A program made the translations under genes and the position numbers. Below the pieces are notes generated by a model. The model had not been told where the DNA came from and made no database searches. It worked only from the letters and a program-made list of their open reading frames with translations. From NCBI GenBank assembly GCA_964454445.1, contig CAYVTD010000011.1, positions 1 through 64,000 of the forward strand: DNA of 64,000 nt, given 5' to 3'. This DNA is from CAYVTD01 sp964454445. GTDB taxonomy: Bacteria; Bacteroidota; Ignavibacteria; Kapaibacteriales; UBA2268. This document shows, piece by piece, positions 25,003-34,872 of this stretch. How positions within the stretch are numbered: the first letter of the stretch is position 1; each line of letters opens with the position of its first letter.

Positions 25003-28000
25003 TTATTTAACAATGACAAATTGCTTATTCATTATCTTTGTCGGCGTTGTGAGTTCTACGAGATATACACCTGTTGGCAATGTCGTAACGTCAAATACTT
25101 TCGTATAAATTCCGCTTTCGAATATGCCTGAAGCAAGCACAGCTAATTCTGTGCCTAAGCTATTGTATATTGATAACTTACAAACTCCTTTCTCACGAAG
25201 TGTATATGTTATTTCTACTTTGTCATTTGCTGGATTTGGGTATATTTCGAGAGACAAACCCTCAGTTTTGATAAATAAACGTGTATCATTCTCTTTGCAT
25301 AAGTCTTTTAAACAAAATACACCATTGTTTGTAGCCGTAATCACATCAATTTCAATACATTGAGCAGATTCAAAGAAAATTGTTGCACATTCTGTATCGC
25401 CCCAAAGAGCTGAAAAAGGCAGGGCAGCAACTAACCCAAGAGTGTCTTTTAATTCAACTATATATTCTATTTTGCTCCAACTATTTTGTGTTTTGAGTAT
25501 TTTGAAATCACGCACAGGTTTCATTATTGTCGAGTTTGTTGCTAATACTAGCCTAAAGTGTTTCGCTCCAGATTTTTGTAAATCTTTAGATTTTATTATA
25601 TTTACCGGAACAACAAAGTCAGTGCCAATATTTGCAAAGATTGTATCAGCCAGGGCAAACTCAGCATAAGGTCTAGATATTTCATAATAAAACTGATCTG
25701 ATATATTATCACATCCAAATTCATTATATACTTTTACACTGTAGCTAGCACTTTCCTTTGGCACAAAAAAATCAAGATTCTCATCTTGCAAGGGTTCATT
25801 ATTTTTAAGCCATTGGTACTTATCAGCTTTACTCGATAATAATGTATCATTAGATAAAATTATCACAGGTTTTTCGGGTAGCGGATTGACTCGAACCGTA
25901 ACACTATCCTTGCCAATACAACCATTGTCATCTATTACAGTTAAATAATGCTTACCACTATTTCTTACAATTATCGAATCTCCTGTTTGTCCGTCATCCC
26001 AGAGAATCTCAGGATATTGGCTATCTACATATAAAACAACCGAATCGCCATCGCAGAACTCTATAGATCCAATATAATTAATCTTTGGAACAGGGCTTGG
26101 AGATAATTGCACTTGTATCGATGTATCAGCCGAACAGCCACTGACAATGTTAGTTACAGAAAGGAAAACGTTGCCCGATCTGCTTTTGCCCCATTTTATT
26201 TGTATTTCGTTGTTTTTGTTCTCGATTATTTCACCATTGATTACTTCCCAATTGTATGAGTATTGTTCATCATATTGAGAAATGAAAAGCGAAATAGAAC
26301 CATGGCATGCAAAAGAGTCCCCGTTGATATTGATGATTGGTCTGGGCATTCTTTTGATAATGATTGTGTCAGAACCCTTACATCCATAGTTATCCCAGAC
26401 AGTTACATGGTAAATACCAGCATCTTTAACAATAAAATAACGTAAGTTACTATTATCATTCCATTTATAGACAGCATAGCCGATACCAGCATCAAGTATT
26501 ATACTGTCTCCTTCACAAAAACTATTATCTGGCTTCGAGCTTTCAATTTTTGGTTTCAGTTCTTCGCTTATATTTACCTCAAAAGTGGTCGTGTCGTTAC
26601 ACCCGCTAACGGGAATAGTTTCGACAAGCATCAATGTTGCTGAGCCACTTTTTAGCCAAAGTGTTTCTATCTTATTTGTAGTGCTTCCGCGTGTTATCTC
26701 GCCGCCAACTATTGACCACTCATACTTATTGCCGATTACTCCCTTTGTTTGATATTCAATGCCATTAGAACCCAAGCACACCGAAGCAGGCCCTTCGATT
26801 TTTGGTGTAGGCTTGGGATTGACAAATATTTCAGTCGTTGCGCTACCTTCACAACCAAAAGTATCACTTACTTTGCAAGTATATTTCCCTTTTTGAGAAA
26901 CATTAATGTATTGTGTAGTGTCGCCTGTTGACCATAAATAGCTTGCAAACCCACTGCCAGCATCAAGAGCAAGAGTATCTCCATTGCAAATAAAAATGTT
27001 CTGTGCGAACTTTGGTATTGGAATATCGTGGACAATTATTCTCACAGGTGCCGAAGTGTTAGAGCAGCCACCGGAATCTGTAACTGTTACAAAATAATCG
27101 CCACTTTTTTTGACGGAGATGACTCGTGATTTGCTACCATCAGACCATAGATAAGAAAAATAACCGGCACCAGCATCAAGTTTTACACTATCGCCTTTAC
27201 AAAACTCTGTTGGACCAAGGGCAGTAATCTTTGGAAAAGGATTTGTTGGACAAAACTTTAAAAGAAAAATGTCTAATACACCAAGAAATTTGTTTTGAGA
27301 AATACCTCCTAGTACTGGGAAATCGGGACTGGATGTTGTACCAGAGATAATAACATTCAAGCTGTCGTCGCTAATTATATCTTCACCCCATTCCTCTTCA
27401 GAGCCACCGACGAGAGTTGACCAATAGAAATCCTTACCCGATTTGTCTATTTTCGAGACAAAAGCATCGAATTTGCCTGCTCTTTCGGTCATAAATGCTC
27501 CTTCGGTCAGAGGAAAGTCGTTGCTATTTGTTCTACCTGTGATTAAAATATCGTCGTTCGCATCGACATTTATTCCATAAGCGGCATCTTCCTCATGACC
27601 TCCGAGATAAGAACCCCAAATTAGTTTCAAATTGGTTGAGAACTTGGCAAAAAAGGCGTCTTCTTTGTTTTTTCTTTGAGCTTGGATATTACCCTCTGAA
27701 AATGGAAGCGAATCGCTTTCGGTTCTGCCGCAAATGAGTATTTCATTTTTGCTGTTAATTGCTATATCTTCAGCATAATCGTGGCTTTTTCCACCGAAAT
27801 AGGTCGAAGCAATCAATTCGCCAAAAGGACTGTATTTGACAATAAAACATTCATTTGCACCATTGCTTGACTTTTGATACGCATCTTTACTAATGTTCAA
27901 TCTATTGCTTTGCGTAAAACCGCTCATAATAATATCACCATTTTTATCGTAAGCCACTGAAGTGGCATTATCAAGCGAATCCGAGCCAAAAAAAGTAGCC

Positions 28001-29385
28001 CAAATGAACTCCCCATCCTGAGTGAATCTTGCAAGAAATGCATCATCAACTCCGCCATGAGTACCTTGCGAAGCATTTGGAGAAACAACGAAGTTTCTGC
28101 TGTTTGTCCAGCCGGCAACGACTATCAAACCATTTCTATCGACATCGATGGCATTAATATGTTCGTTGCTATAAGAGCCATAATAAGTTGACCAAAGCCA
28201 TCTGCCATTGTTATCAAATTTGGCAATAAAACAATCTGTAGTGAAGATACTTCCCCCGAAAGTTGCCTGAAAAGCTCCTTTGCTGACGGGCATATCAGAG
28301 CTCCAAGTCCAGCCACCAATTACAATGTTTCCCCATCGGTCGAGTTTCATATCATAAACATATTCAGCCTGTGTACCTCCAAAAAATGTTGCCCATAAAA
28401 GCTTTCCGGAAGGATCGAACTTGGCAATATAAGCATCGAAATGCCCGCTCTTTTCGTATTGCCAAGCCCCGGTAGTAACAGGAAAATCGCCACTTAAGGT
28501 GTTGCCAGACAGATAAATGTTATTCTTTTCGTCTAATTGCAAGGAATAGCCGTGATCGCCATCTCTGCCCCCCATCATAAACGACCACTCAAGATTTGGA
28601 TCTATGGTAATTGAACTGTTTTTATCATAATAATCTAATTGAAAACTTATTATATTATTGGCTAATTGGAAGCTGCTATTGATTTTTTCGAGGGGTTTAT
28701 CATCGTTTTTTGAATTGTTGTAAAAAGTAAGTGGTTTTTTATCTTTGATTACAATAAAAGAATTGGAAATTGCAAGCGAACCATCATCTTTTTTTTTGAT
28801 GCAATCTGCTCCTGAGTATTCGAGTATTATTTCTTTAGGATTAGCTCCTGGATGTAGCAAAAAATCATATTTTAAACTCCCATCTTCAGATTGATAAAAA
28901 ATTAAATCAATATTTCTATATATGTTTTTATATGTCAATTTTTGAAATACTTCAATATTCTCAACACCTTCAGTATCCTTTGCAATAAAAAAGTTATAAT
29001 GAAATGAATACTTACAAGAGGGTATCACTTTTTCAACTGATGCATTTTTTAATATCAAATCAATTCTTGCTATGTCCATTTCTGGAATATCATTCGACAG
29101 ACAAGAACTATTATTCAAATTGGAATAAGATGATTCTCTCTTCCGGCTTGCCCGTTTAGAAACTAACAAAACTCTATCTTTAAAAAAATATGCAAAAGAG
29201 CCTCCGTTTTTCATATAAAACAAAACATCTGCCTGATTTTGGGTAGGAATTGGTTTAATTTGCCCTTTGTTTTCGATAAATCCAGTCTGTATTCTTAAAG
29301 CATTACTAAGCGATTGAGCATTGGTATAAATGCTTAGAAAAAACTGTAAAAAAAAGGTAGGTATAACAAGGTAAGCTGTTTTCAT
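25003..29385 (-). CDS. Giant T9SS-sorted protein with SBBP repeats and Ig-like domains
   Basis: About 1460 residues from the ATG at 29385 (a TTG five codons earlier is less likely); signal peptide follows directly (MKTAYLVIPTFFLQFF). Domains in order: DUF7948-type N-terminal region starting FIENKGQ; about eight SBBP-type beta-propeller repeats (GGTQAEYVYDMKLD, then W/SGxTxSxDFP) over about 270-710; alternating Ig/PKD-like modules (CxGDSxxLDAGxGYxxYxWxxG) over about 720-1220; a cohesin-like sandwich near 1235-1370; and a type A sorting domain in the last 80 residues (LEIYPNPANDKVEI ... TTLPTGVYLVEL ... KQFVIVK). Probably a large surface-exposed binding protein exported through T9SS. Confidence 0.9.
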   Translation of the reverse strand: MKTAYLVIPTFFLQFFLSIYTNAQSLSNALRIQTGFIENKGQIKPIPTQNQADVLFYMKNGGSFAYFFKDRVLLVSKRASRKRESSYSNLNNSSCLSNDIPEMDIARIDLILKNASVEKVIPSCKYSFHYNFFIAKDTEGVENIEVFQKLTYKNIYRNIDLIFYQSEDGSLKYDFLLHPGANPKEIILEYSGADCIKKKDDGSLAISNSFIVIKDKKPLTFYNNSKNDDKPLEKINSSFQLANNIISFQLDYYDKNSSITIDPNLEWSFMMGGRDGDHGYSLQLDEKNNIYLSGNTLSGDFPVTTGAWQYEKSGHFDAYIAKFDPSGKLLWATFFGGTQAEYVYDMKLDRWGNIVIGGWTWSSDMPVSKGAFQATFGGSIFTTDCFIAKFDNNGRWLWSTYYGSYSNEHINAIDVDRNGLIVVAGWTNSRNFVVSPNASQGTHGGVDDAFLARFTQDGEFIWATFFGSDSLDNATSVAYDKNGDIIMSGFTQSNRLNISKDAYQKSSNGANECFIVKYSPFGELIASTYFGGKSHDYAEDIAINSKNEILICGRTESDSLPFSEGNIQAQRKNKEDAFFAKFSTNLKLIWGSYLGGHEEDAAYGINVDANDDILITGRTNSNDFPLTEGAFMTERAGKFDAFVSKIDKSGKDFYWSTLVGGSEEEWGEDIISDDSLNVIISGTTSSPDFPVLGGISQNKFLGVLDIFLLKFCPTNPFPKITALGPTEFCKGDSVKLDAGAGYFSYLWSDGSKSRVISVKKSGDYFVTVTDSGGCSNTSAPVRIIVHDIPIPKFAQNIFICNGDTLALDAGSGFASYLWSTGDTTQYINVSQKGKYTCKVSDTFGCEGSATTEIFVNPKPTPKIEGPASVCLGSNGIEYQTKGVIGNKYEWSIVGGEITRGSTTNKIETLWLKSGSATLMLVETIPVSGCNDTTTFEVNISEELKPKIESSKPDNSFCEGDSIILDAGIGYAVYKWNDNSNLRYFIVKDAGIYHVTVWDNYGCKGSDTIIIKRMPRPIININGDSFACHGSISLFISQYDEQYSYNWEVINGEIIENKNNEIQIKWGKSRSGNVFLSVTNIVSGCSADTSIQVQLSPSPVPKINYIGSIEFCDGDSVVLYVDSQYPEILWDDGQTGDSIIVRNSGKHYLTVIDDNGCIGKDSVTVRVNPLPEKPVIILSNDTLLSSKADKYQWLKNNEPLQDENLDFFVPKESASYSVKVYNEFGCDNISDQFYYEISRPYAEFALADTIFANIGTDFVVPVNIIKSKDLQKSGAKHFRLVLATNSTIMKPVRDFKILKTQNSWSKIEYIVELKDTLGLVAALPFSALWGDTECATIFFESAQCIEIDVITATNNGVFCLKDLCKENDTRLFIKTEGLSLEIYPNPANDKVEITYTLREKGVCKLSIYNSLGTELAVLASGIFESGIYTKVFDVTTLPTGVYLVELTTPTKIMNKQFVIVK

Positions 29386-29554
29386 TGTAATTAGTTTCAA
29401 AATAATTTAATTTTGTACTCGTAATATATAAAAGCCAAATTTCAATCAGTTTAAAATAAACATTATATTACATAAGTAGCACTGTTTCAATCAAGAGCTA
29501 TATATTTGCAAAATACGTAAATTTGTTTAAATAATTTTGAATTAAGGAAAAAAA

Positions 29555-29896
29555 GTGAAAAATATTGAGACTTTCGATAATCCCAAACCTGATAGACCAT
29601 ATACAATTACCCATATTAACCCGGAATTTACTTCGGTCTGCCCTATCACAGGTCTTCCTGATTTTGGCAAGATAACTGTAAAATATATCCCCGATAAACT
29701 GTGTATCGAGCTTAAGTCTTTGAAATATTATTATCTTGAGTACCGCGATAGAGGGATATTCTACGAAGCATTAACCAATGAAATACTCGATGATTTGGTT
29801 TCGGCATGCTCACCCTTGCAAATAACAGTTTTATCAGAATGGACGCCCAGAGGAGGAATGCATTCGATTATCGAGGTGAATTACAACAAAAAATAG
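29555..29896 (+). CDS. queF: NADPH-dependent 7-cyano-7-deazaguanine reductase
   Basis: 113-residue unimodular (YkvM-type) QueF that reduces preQ0 to preQ1 in queuosine synthesis. The nucleophilic Cys is C29 in SVCPITGLPDFG, and D36 is the general acid. The substrate-binding E-Y-R stretch follows at LEYRDRGIFYE (61-71). It ends with the usual WTPRGGMHSIIEV. Start is GTG at 29555 with AAGGA about 7 bases upstream; a TAAATTTG element (29518-29525) lies just before it. A partner enzyme of the same pathway, QueA, is encoded at 52293-53525. Confidence 0.95.
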   Translation: MKNIETFDNPKPDRPYTITHINPEFTSVCPITGLPDFGKITVKYIPDKLCIELKSLKYYYLEYRDRGIFYEALTNEILDDLVSACSPLQITVLSEWTPRGGMHSIIEVNYNKK

Positions 29897-30007
29897 CTGC
29901 TTTCTGTCCAAATATTTTTTATAAAATAGGTAGTTTTACTGATTATTATTTATAGGGAATGGATTAATTTTGATGTTTGCGTATTGCAGAATAATTAAAA
30001 AAGGATT

Positions 30008-31852
30008 ATGAATCTTTTTTTTTCAAAATACTTAACAATACTGATTATAATCGGATTAGTATCTTGTTTGGCTCTGGCTGAAAGCAGGTCTAACAGCGAA
30101 ATGATGCCGAATTTGCACAAAGCTCCTGCTTCGGAAACAGAAGTATCTATATATGACAAATACATCCAAGCCAATGCCCCTTCAAACGAAGCTTTTGTTG
30201 CCGTCCAGCGCATTGCCTCCAAGTATATTGAACAAAAACAATGGGAGCAAGCAGCAGAAATCTTTGAAAAATACCGTATATATTTTACTTCAGATGATAA
30301 AAAATTTCAAAATATAATTGACCTTATACTCGGTAAAAGTGATAGCTTGATAGTAACCAATCTCGGCCCAGGTATCAACACGGAAGGAGACGAATTAAAG
30401 CCAATGCCCACTATCGACGGCAAAAAGATGTATTTCACAGGCAGCAAGCGAGCCGACAACTCAGGAATTGACGATATTTTTATTTCCGAATATGAAAATG
30501 GTGCTTGGCAAAAAGCAAGCAATTATGGCAGCTTGCTTAATACTGGGAAATCTGAATCTATCACAGGTATTTCTACTGATGGCACGCGAATCCTATTGTT
30601 TGGCAACTATCCAAAAAGTCTTGGCAGAGGCGATATTTTTAAAATTAACAAAACACAAATTGGCTGGTCGCAAATAGAGCATTTACCGGCACCTATAAAT
30701 AGCGAATATTTTGAATGTGATGCAACTTATTCCGCCGACGGCAAGGCAATTTTATTCGTTTCAGACAGACCTGGCGGTGTAGGTGCTTATCAAAAAAAAG
30801 ATCTACCATACAATGGCGATGTTTGGGGAAATACTGACATTTATGTTACTATACAAACCGAAAACGGCTGGAGCGATCCGATTAATCTTGGCAATATCAT
30901 CAATACCCCTTTTGCCGAGCGCACTCCTTACCTGCATCCCGATGGCAAAACGCTATATTTTAGCTCTGATGGACATTATGGGTTAGGCTTTCTTGATGTA
31001 TTTGTATCAGTAAGATTAAAGGAAGATTCCTGGACCGAATGGTCTGAGCCGGTGAATTTAGGCAAAATGATTAATACAGCCGGAGACGATTGGGGCTATA
31101 TTTTTGCGACGAAGGGCGACATTGCCTATTTTACCACCGATAAACTGCCAGAGGGCAGAGGCGGCTTTGATATCTATTCCATTACAATTCCTGAAGTCGC
31201 CCGGCCAGAGCGTGTTGCCACTATTAATGGACAAGTAACAGATGAAAATGGCAAACCATTGGAGGCAACGATTAATTGGGAAGATATTTCACAACGAGAA
31301 AAAAAGTCACTAGGCGAACTGTTCAGCGATCCTGTCGATGGCGCTTATTTCATTGTGCTGCCATTGGGTAAAAACTATGAATATTATGCCTACAAGAAAG
31401 GCTATTTCCCTACTACTAACAGCATTGATCTACGAAATCAAGCTCAAAACAGGAGTATCGAACGTACTGAAAACATTATTCTCGAATCTATTGTAGGATT
31501 GGCTGAGAGCGGCGTTAAAAAGTATATTTTGAACATTTTTAATACCGGTCAATATAATTTTAATCCTGCTGCGTATAGTTCAATAAATATGCTTGTTGAC
31601 CTTTTGAAAGAAAACAGCAATATAAAAGTCGAGGTTTATGCCCACACAGATAGTCGCGGAACCGATGAGTTCAACGACCAACTTTCCGAATTACGTGCTC
31701 AGACAATGCGCAATCATCTTTTAAAAAACGGGATATCCGACGATAGAATAATAGCTATAGGATATGGAAAAAGACAGCCAATTGTCCCTAATGACAGCCC
31801 CGAAAACATGTCAATCAACCGACGGCTCGAATTCCGCTTTCATAATAAATAA
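30008..31852 (+). CDS. PorE-like OmpA-family lipoprotein with PD40 propeller
   Basis: 614-residue envelope protein. N-terminal hydrophobic segment ends LVSC (C20), a plausible lipobox. Then a TPR-like helical pair (about 50-105), PD40/WD40-type propeller blades (about 115-400: TIDGKKMYFTG, SADGKAILFVSDR, HPDGKTLYFSSDG, TKGDIAYFTTD), a carboxypeptidase-regulatory-like sandwich (405-490, INGQVTDENGKPLEATI), and a C-terminal OmpA peptidoglycan-binding domain (about 505-614, AHTDSRGTDEFNDQLSELRA). The domain order TPR, propeller, CRD, OmpA is that of PorE, a periplasmic T9SS component of Porphyromonas. I infer a T9SS or envelope-anchoring role. Confidence 0.8.
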   Translation: MNLFFSKYLTILIIIGLVSCLALAESRSNSEMMPNLHKAPASETEVSIYDKYIQANAPSNEAFVAVQRIASKYIEQKQWEQAAEIFEKYRIYFTSDDKKFQNIIDLILGKSDSLIVTNLGPGINTEGDELKPMPTIDGKKMYFTGSKRADNSGIDDIFISEYENGAWQKASNYGSLLNTGKSESITGISTDGTRILLFGNYPKSLGRGDIFKINKTQIGWSQIEHLPAPINSEYFECDATYSADGKAILFVSDRPGGVGAYQKKDLPYNGDVWGNTDIYVTIQTENGWSDPINLGNIINTPFAERTPYLHPDGKTLYFSSDGHYGLGFLDVFVSVRLKEDSWTEWSEPVNLGKMINTAGDDWGYIFATKGDIAYFTTDKLPEGRGGFDIYSITIPEVARPERVATINGQVTDENGKPLEATINWEDISQREKKSLGELFSDPVDGAYFIVLPLGKNYEYYAYKKGYFPTTNSIDLRNQAQNRSIERTENIILESIVGLAESGVKKYILNIFNTGQYNFNPAAYSSINMLVDLLKENSNIKVEVYAHTDSRGTDEFNDQLSELRAQTMRNHLLKNGISDDRIIAIGYGKRQPIVPNDSPENMSINRRLEFRFHNK

Positions 31853-31888
31853 AAATATTTTTTTCGTCCGATCTTGGCTTCAAATACT

Positions 31889-32899
31889 TTAAAAATGAAA
31901 AGGATAGACTAAATAGACCTTTGTCGTTTTGCCAAATTCAATTGCTGGCGAAGGAAATTTGTAATAATTTAAAGTTTGTTTTAACCAATTCCAGAACCCG
32001 GGCTCGCCAGGTATCATTTTTGCAAGGTCATAGTCAAGGGCAATAATAAATTTGGGATTGCCATATACATCAGGATAGATGTGTTCAGATTTATTAGAGC
32101 AAACAACTCCAGCAGTCATCGGAGCGCATAAATTTCTAGCTGCATAGCCAAAACTAATGCCAAGCCAAGGTACCCAATATTTCTTCAACTCATCAGGCAA
32201 TAGATTATAAACATTTACAGTTATCCACAGAGTATGCGAACTGTAATCGTCGATGAACATATCCGAGGGCTGTCTGTGATTTTCGCCATGCCAAGGAGCA
32301 GGAACGTATTGAAATTTTGGAGTAAAATTTTGCAATACGGGACAGTAATACTGCCCGATAAAAAGCGCAGCCCCGGCTATATCAGCATAAAAATCTGTGG
32401 GGCAAAAGCCCCAATTTTTCCCGTAACCATCCATTATTTCGACATAAGTTGTATATGTTAAGCCCATTACAGCCCCAATAATAGACGATGTTTCCCATTT
32501 GTAACCAATACTCATCAGCGCCTCCGACCAGAAATAGGAGGTGAGATATGTTCCAAATAAATGCCCTGCCTTGTCGGCATAAAGAGCATATCTGCCGTCC
32601 TCTATTATTTTGAATTTACCTTGTTCCTGCCAAATCGTTTTCATCTGAATAATATGCTGAGTCGCATAAAACCCGACAACAATAGTTCCCAAAGCTATCG
32701 AAGGCAACAATTGAGGATTGTTTTCCTTATATGGCAAACCACCTAAAAAAGTGCTTCGCGGCTGGTTTGCATAATAAAATTCACTTTGCTCTATAAATAA
32801 GTTGGATGTATCTTTTGAATTTAATACTGTGTCTGCTTGGCTTATTAATGTTTGAAAAAATGCAATCAGAAAAATCGAGCAGATAATGGCTATTTTCAT
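31889..32899 (-). CDS. DUF2279 outer-membrane-associated protein
   Basis: 336-residue protein with a signal peptide (MKIAIICSIFLIAFFQTLISQ). The central conserved part matches DUF2279: KAGHLFGTYLTSYFWSEAL, EIMDGYGKNWGFCPTDFYADIAGAALFIGQYY. This family is restricted largely to Bacteroidota and relatives and is of unknown function; it is often annotated as a periplasmic or outer-membrane protein. Strand-rich C terminus ends in YPFHF, aromatic as in outer-membrane proteins. Convergent with the PorE-like gene (36-base gap). Confidence 0.8.
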   Translation of the reverse strand: MKIAIICSIFLIAFFQTLISQADTVLNSKDTSNLFIEQSEFYYANQPRSTFLGGLPYKENNPQLLPSIALGTIVVGFYATQHIIQMKTIWQEQGKFKIIEDGRYALYADKAGHLFGTYLTSYFWSEALMSIGYKWETSSIIGAVMGLTYTTYVEIMDGYGKNWGFCPTDFYADIAGAALFIGQYYCPVLQNFTPKFQYVPAPWHGENHRQPSDMFIDDYSSHTLWITVNVYNLLPDELKKYWVPWLGISFGYAARNLCAPMTAGVVCSNKSEHIYPDVYGNPKFIIALDYDLAKMIPGEPGFWNWLKQTLNYYKFPSPAIEFGKTTKVYLVYPFHF

Positions 32900-33201
32900 T
32901 CTTTTGTATAATAACTTTAAGTATTAACAATATCCTATCAACTTGTGAATCTGTAAAACAAAATCAATAAGTGTAGATTAAACAAGTGCAAATCTATAAA
33001 TATTTTTTTAAGTTACCATTATGATTTTTGGCATTAATTTTTCGATTGTAATATGTGTAAAAATAATCAATGGATAGTATATTTATAAGCCATTTTAAAA
33101 ACAAAAACTTAAAATTTATTAAGACACAAATATTCTTTTGTGAATGTAGAAATATTTAGTAAATTTGTAGTTCACGTTTGAATTTTTTTTTCTTGGGAAT
33201 A
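32900..33201. other. 302-base divergent intergenic region
   Basis: Separates the DUF2279 gene (minus) from the RodZ-like gene (plus). It contains the promoter described at 33137-33167 for the plus-strand gene. Nothing else beyond AT-rich sequence is supported. Confidence 0.5.
33137..33167 (+). promoter_or_regulatory. Bacteroidota-type promoter of the RodZ-like gene
   Basis: TTTG at 33137-33140, a 19-base spacer, and TAAATTTG at 33160-33167 match the Bacteroidota promoter consensus exactly. Transcription would start near 33174, about 28 bases before the ATG at 33202, and could run through the downstream DUF3109, rpoN, CDF and tatC genes. Confidence 0.6.
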
Positions 33202-34116
33202 ATGATAGAACTAAGCGAAAAGCTAAGACAAGCACGCGAAAAACAAAAGCTAAGCATCGAAGAGGCAAGTGAAAAAATAAAAATAAGACCTCATATCTTG
33301 AAAGCTTTAGAAAAGGGTGATTTTTCAATCCTTCCCGATATTTATGCCCGTTCTTCAATTATTAATTATGCTAACTTCCTCAAAATAAATCGCCAAGATA
33401 TCGAAGAAGATTTAAAGACCATTTTTAAGCCGGTTTCTCCCAAACAATATACAAACATAATAAAGGAGGTACCCCAATATAAAGGTCTTAAATCATTATA
33501 CGATATCAAGGAAATAAAGAAATTCCTCGACAAAAATCATAAGAAGGTAGTCAATTATCTGGTTTATATAGCTATAGCCATCAGCATGTTAACCTTGCTT
33601 TACATCGCATTTTTTACTGGAAATAGTTCATCATCAGAATTAGCAGATGAAAAGCTTGACGATTCCGCAGACACAACTGTCATCGAATATGAAAACAAAG
33701 GACTTCTCTCTCTATTCGAATCGAAGAACGATAGCTTGGTCTTCGAAGCAACAGGCATCGATTCGGCTTGGATAGAAGTAAATCTTGACGGAAAATACAA
33801 AGAACAGTCGCTTATCACACCAAACGATTATCGTCGATGGTCTGCAAAAGACTTTATTATCCTTACCACCGGCAATGTCGGAGCTATCGAATTTAAAAGA
33901 AATGGTGAGATATTGCCACCACTTGGCAGGGCAGGAAGCGTGATTAGAAATATTAAAATTACTCAAGACCAAGTAATTAATCTTGCCATCAGCGATTCTT
34001 TAAGAAGGAGCAGAGAAGCCCAAAAGGAAACACCTGCCCCGCCGCTACTTGAGCCATCAAAAATTGAAACTCGTTCGTTCAAACCTTCTTTTAATGAAGA
34101 AGACAAAAAGAAATAG
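33202..34116 (+). CDS. RodZ-like helix-turn-helix membrane protein
   Basis: 304 residues from the ATG at 33202; an upstream in-frame TTG at 33178 lies downstream of the promoter but lacks a ribosome site, while TTGGGA sits just before the ATG. N-terminal Xre-type HTH (about 3-65: EKLRQAREKQKLSIEEASEKIKIRPHILKALE), a single transmembrane helix (about 117-139), and a C-terminal DUF4115 beta domain (about 180-265, SAWIEVNLDGK ... VGAIEFKRNG). This is the architecture of RodZ, which links MreB to the elongation complex in rod-shaped bacteria. No mreB in the window, so role is by family. Confidence 0.85.
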   Translation: MIELSEKLRQAREKQKLSIEEASEKIKIRPHILKALEKGDFSILPDIYARSSIINYANFLKINRQDIEEDLKTIFKPVSPKQYTNIIKEVPQYKGLKSLYDIKEIKKFLDKNHKKVVNYLVYIAIAISMLTLLYIAFFTGNSSSSELADEKLDDSADTTVIEYENKGLLSLFESKNDSLVFEATGIDSAWIEVNLDGKYKEQSLITPNDYRRWSAKDFIILTTGNVGAIEFKRNGEILPPLGRAGSVIRNIKITQDQVINLAISDSLRRSREAQKETPAPPLLEPSKIETRSFKPSFNEEDKKK

Positions 34117-34241
34117 CGTTCTTTTAACTGCTCTGTAAGATTAAAATTTCTGAATTATTTCTATAATTAGTTTTCTCTTAAATAAAATTTTCTTAATTTG
34201 CAATTAGCTTTGGCATACTTTTTTCTAAGAGCGGTTTTTCT

Positions 34242-34829
34242 ATGTTATATATTAGAAACATATTAATAGAAGAAGATATAGTAAGTTCTTATTTTGAATG
34301 TAACTTGCAAAAATGCAAAGGTGCTTGTTGCACTTTCCCTGGCGAGTTCGGGGCGCCACTAGCCAACGAAGAAATATATGCTGTTGAGGCTTGTCTGCCG
34401 CAAGCTATGAAATATTTATCTGAAAAATCCAAACGATATATTGAAGGAAATGGCTGGTTCGACAGTTCGTCAAATGGCTTAACCACCAAATGTATCGGTA
34501 AAAAGGATTGTGTTTTTGTCTATTACGATGGGAAAATTGCCAAATGTGCACTCGAAAAAGCATTCTTTAATAAGGAAACAGTATTTAGAAAACCCATTTC
34601 TTGCCATCTTTTCCCAATCAGAGTGAGCAATGGAAAAGATAAACGGCTATATTACATGCAAATCGACGAATGTAAAAACGCTAGAAAAACAGGCAAGCAA
34701 AACAACATAAAACTTGCCGAATTTCTCTGCGAAGCGCTGAAAAGGGCTTATGGCGCCGAGTTTTATCAGGATCTTAAGGAATACATCGACGAACTATATG
34801 CTAAAGATTCGTTTTTAATAAGATATTGA
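34242..34829 (+). CDS. DUF3109 cysteine-cluster protein
   Basis: 195-residue cytoplasmic protein. DUF3109 signature: FECNLQKCKGACCTFPGEFGAPL near residues 18-39, giving the Cys cluster C20, C24, C28, C29, followed by later cysteines in KCIGKKDCVF, KCALEKAFF and SCHLFPIRV. The family occurs mainly in Bacteroidota and relatives and resembles the YkgJ-type zinc/iron-chelating proteins; function is unknown. Placed between the RodZ-like gene (125-base gap) and rpoN (43-base gap), all on the plus strand. Confidence 0.85.
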   Translation: MLYIRNILIEEDIVSSYFECNLQKCKGACCTFPGEFGAPLANEEIYAVEACLPQAMKYLSEKSKRYIEGNGWFDSSSNGLTTKCIGKKDCVFVYYDGKIAKCALEKAFFNKETVFRKPISCHLFPIRVSNGKDKRLYYMQIDECKNARKTGKQNNIKLAEFLCEALKRAYGAEFYQDLKEYIDELYAKDSFLIRY

Positions 34830-34872
34830 TTTTTTTTAAATGAGTAATTAAAATATAAATGTCAATAAAATA

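Noticed and set aside
29501..29525. Two possible TAnnTTTG promoter boxes before queF
   Set aside because: Neither has a TTTG box at the right spacing; listed only as a note in the queF entry.
33178..33201. TTG start eight codons upstream for the RodZ-like protein
   Set aside because: It has no ribosome site, lies at the predicted transcription start, and adds an FFF stretch foreign to the family.
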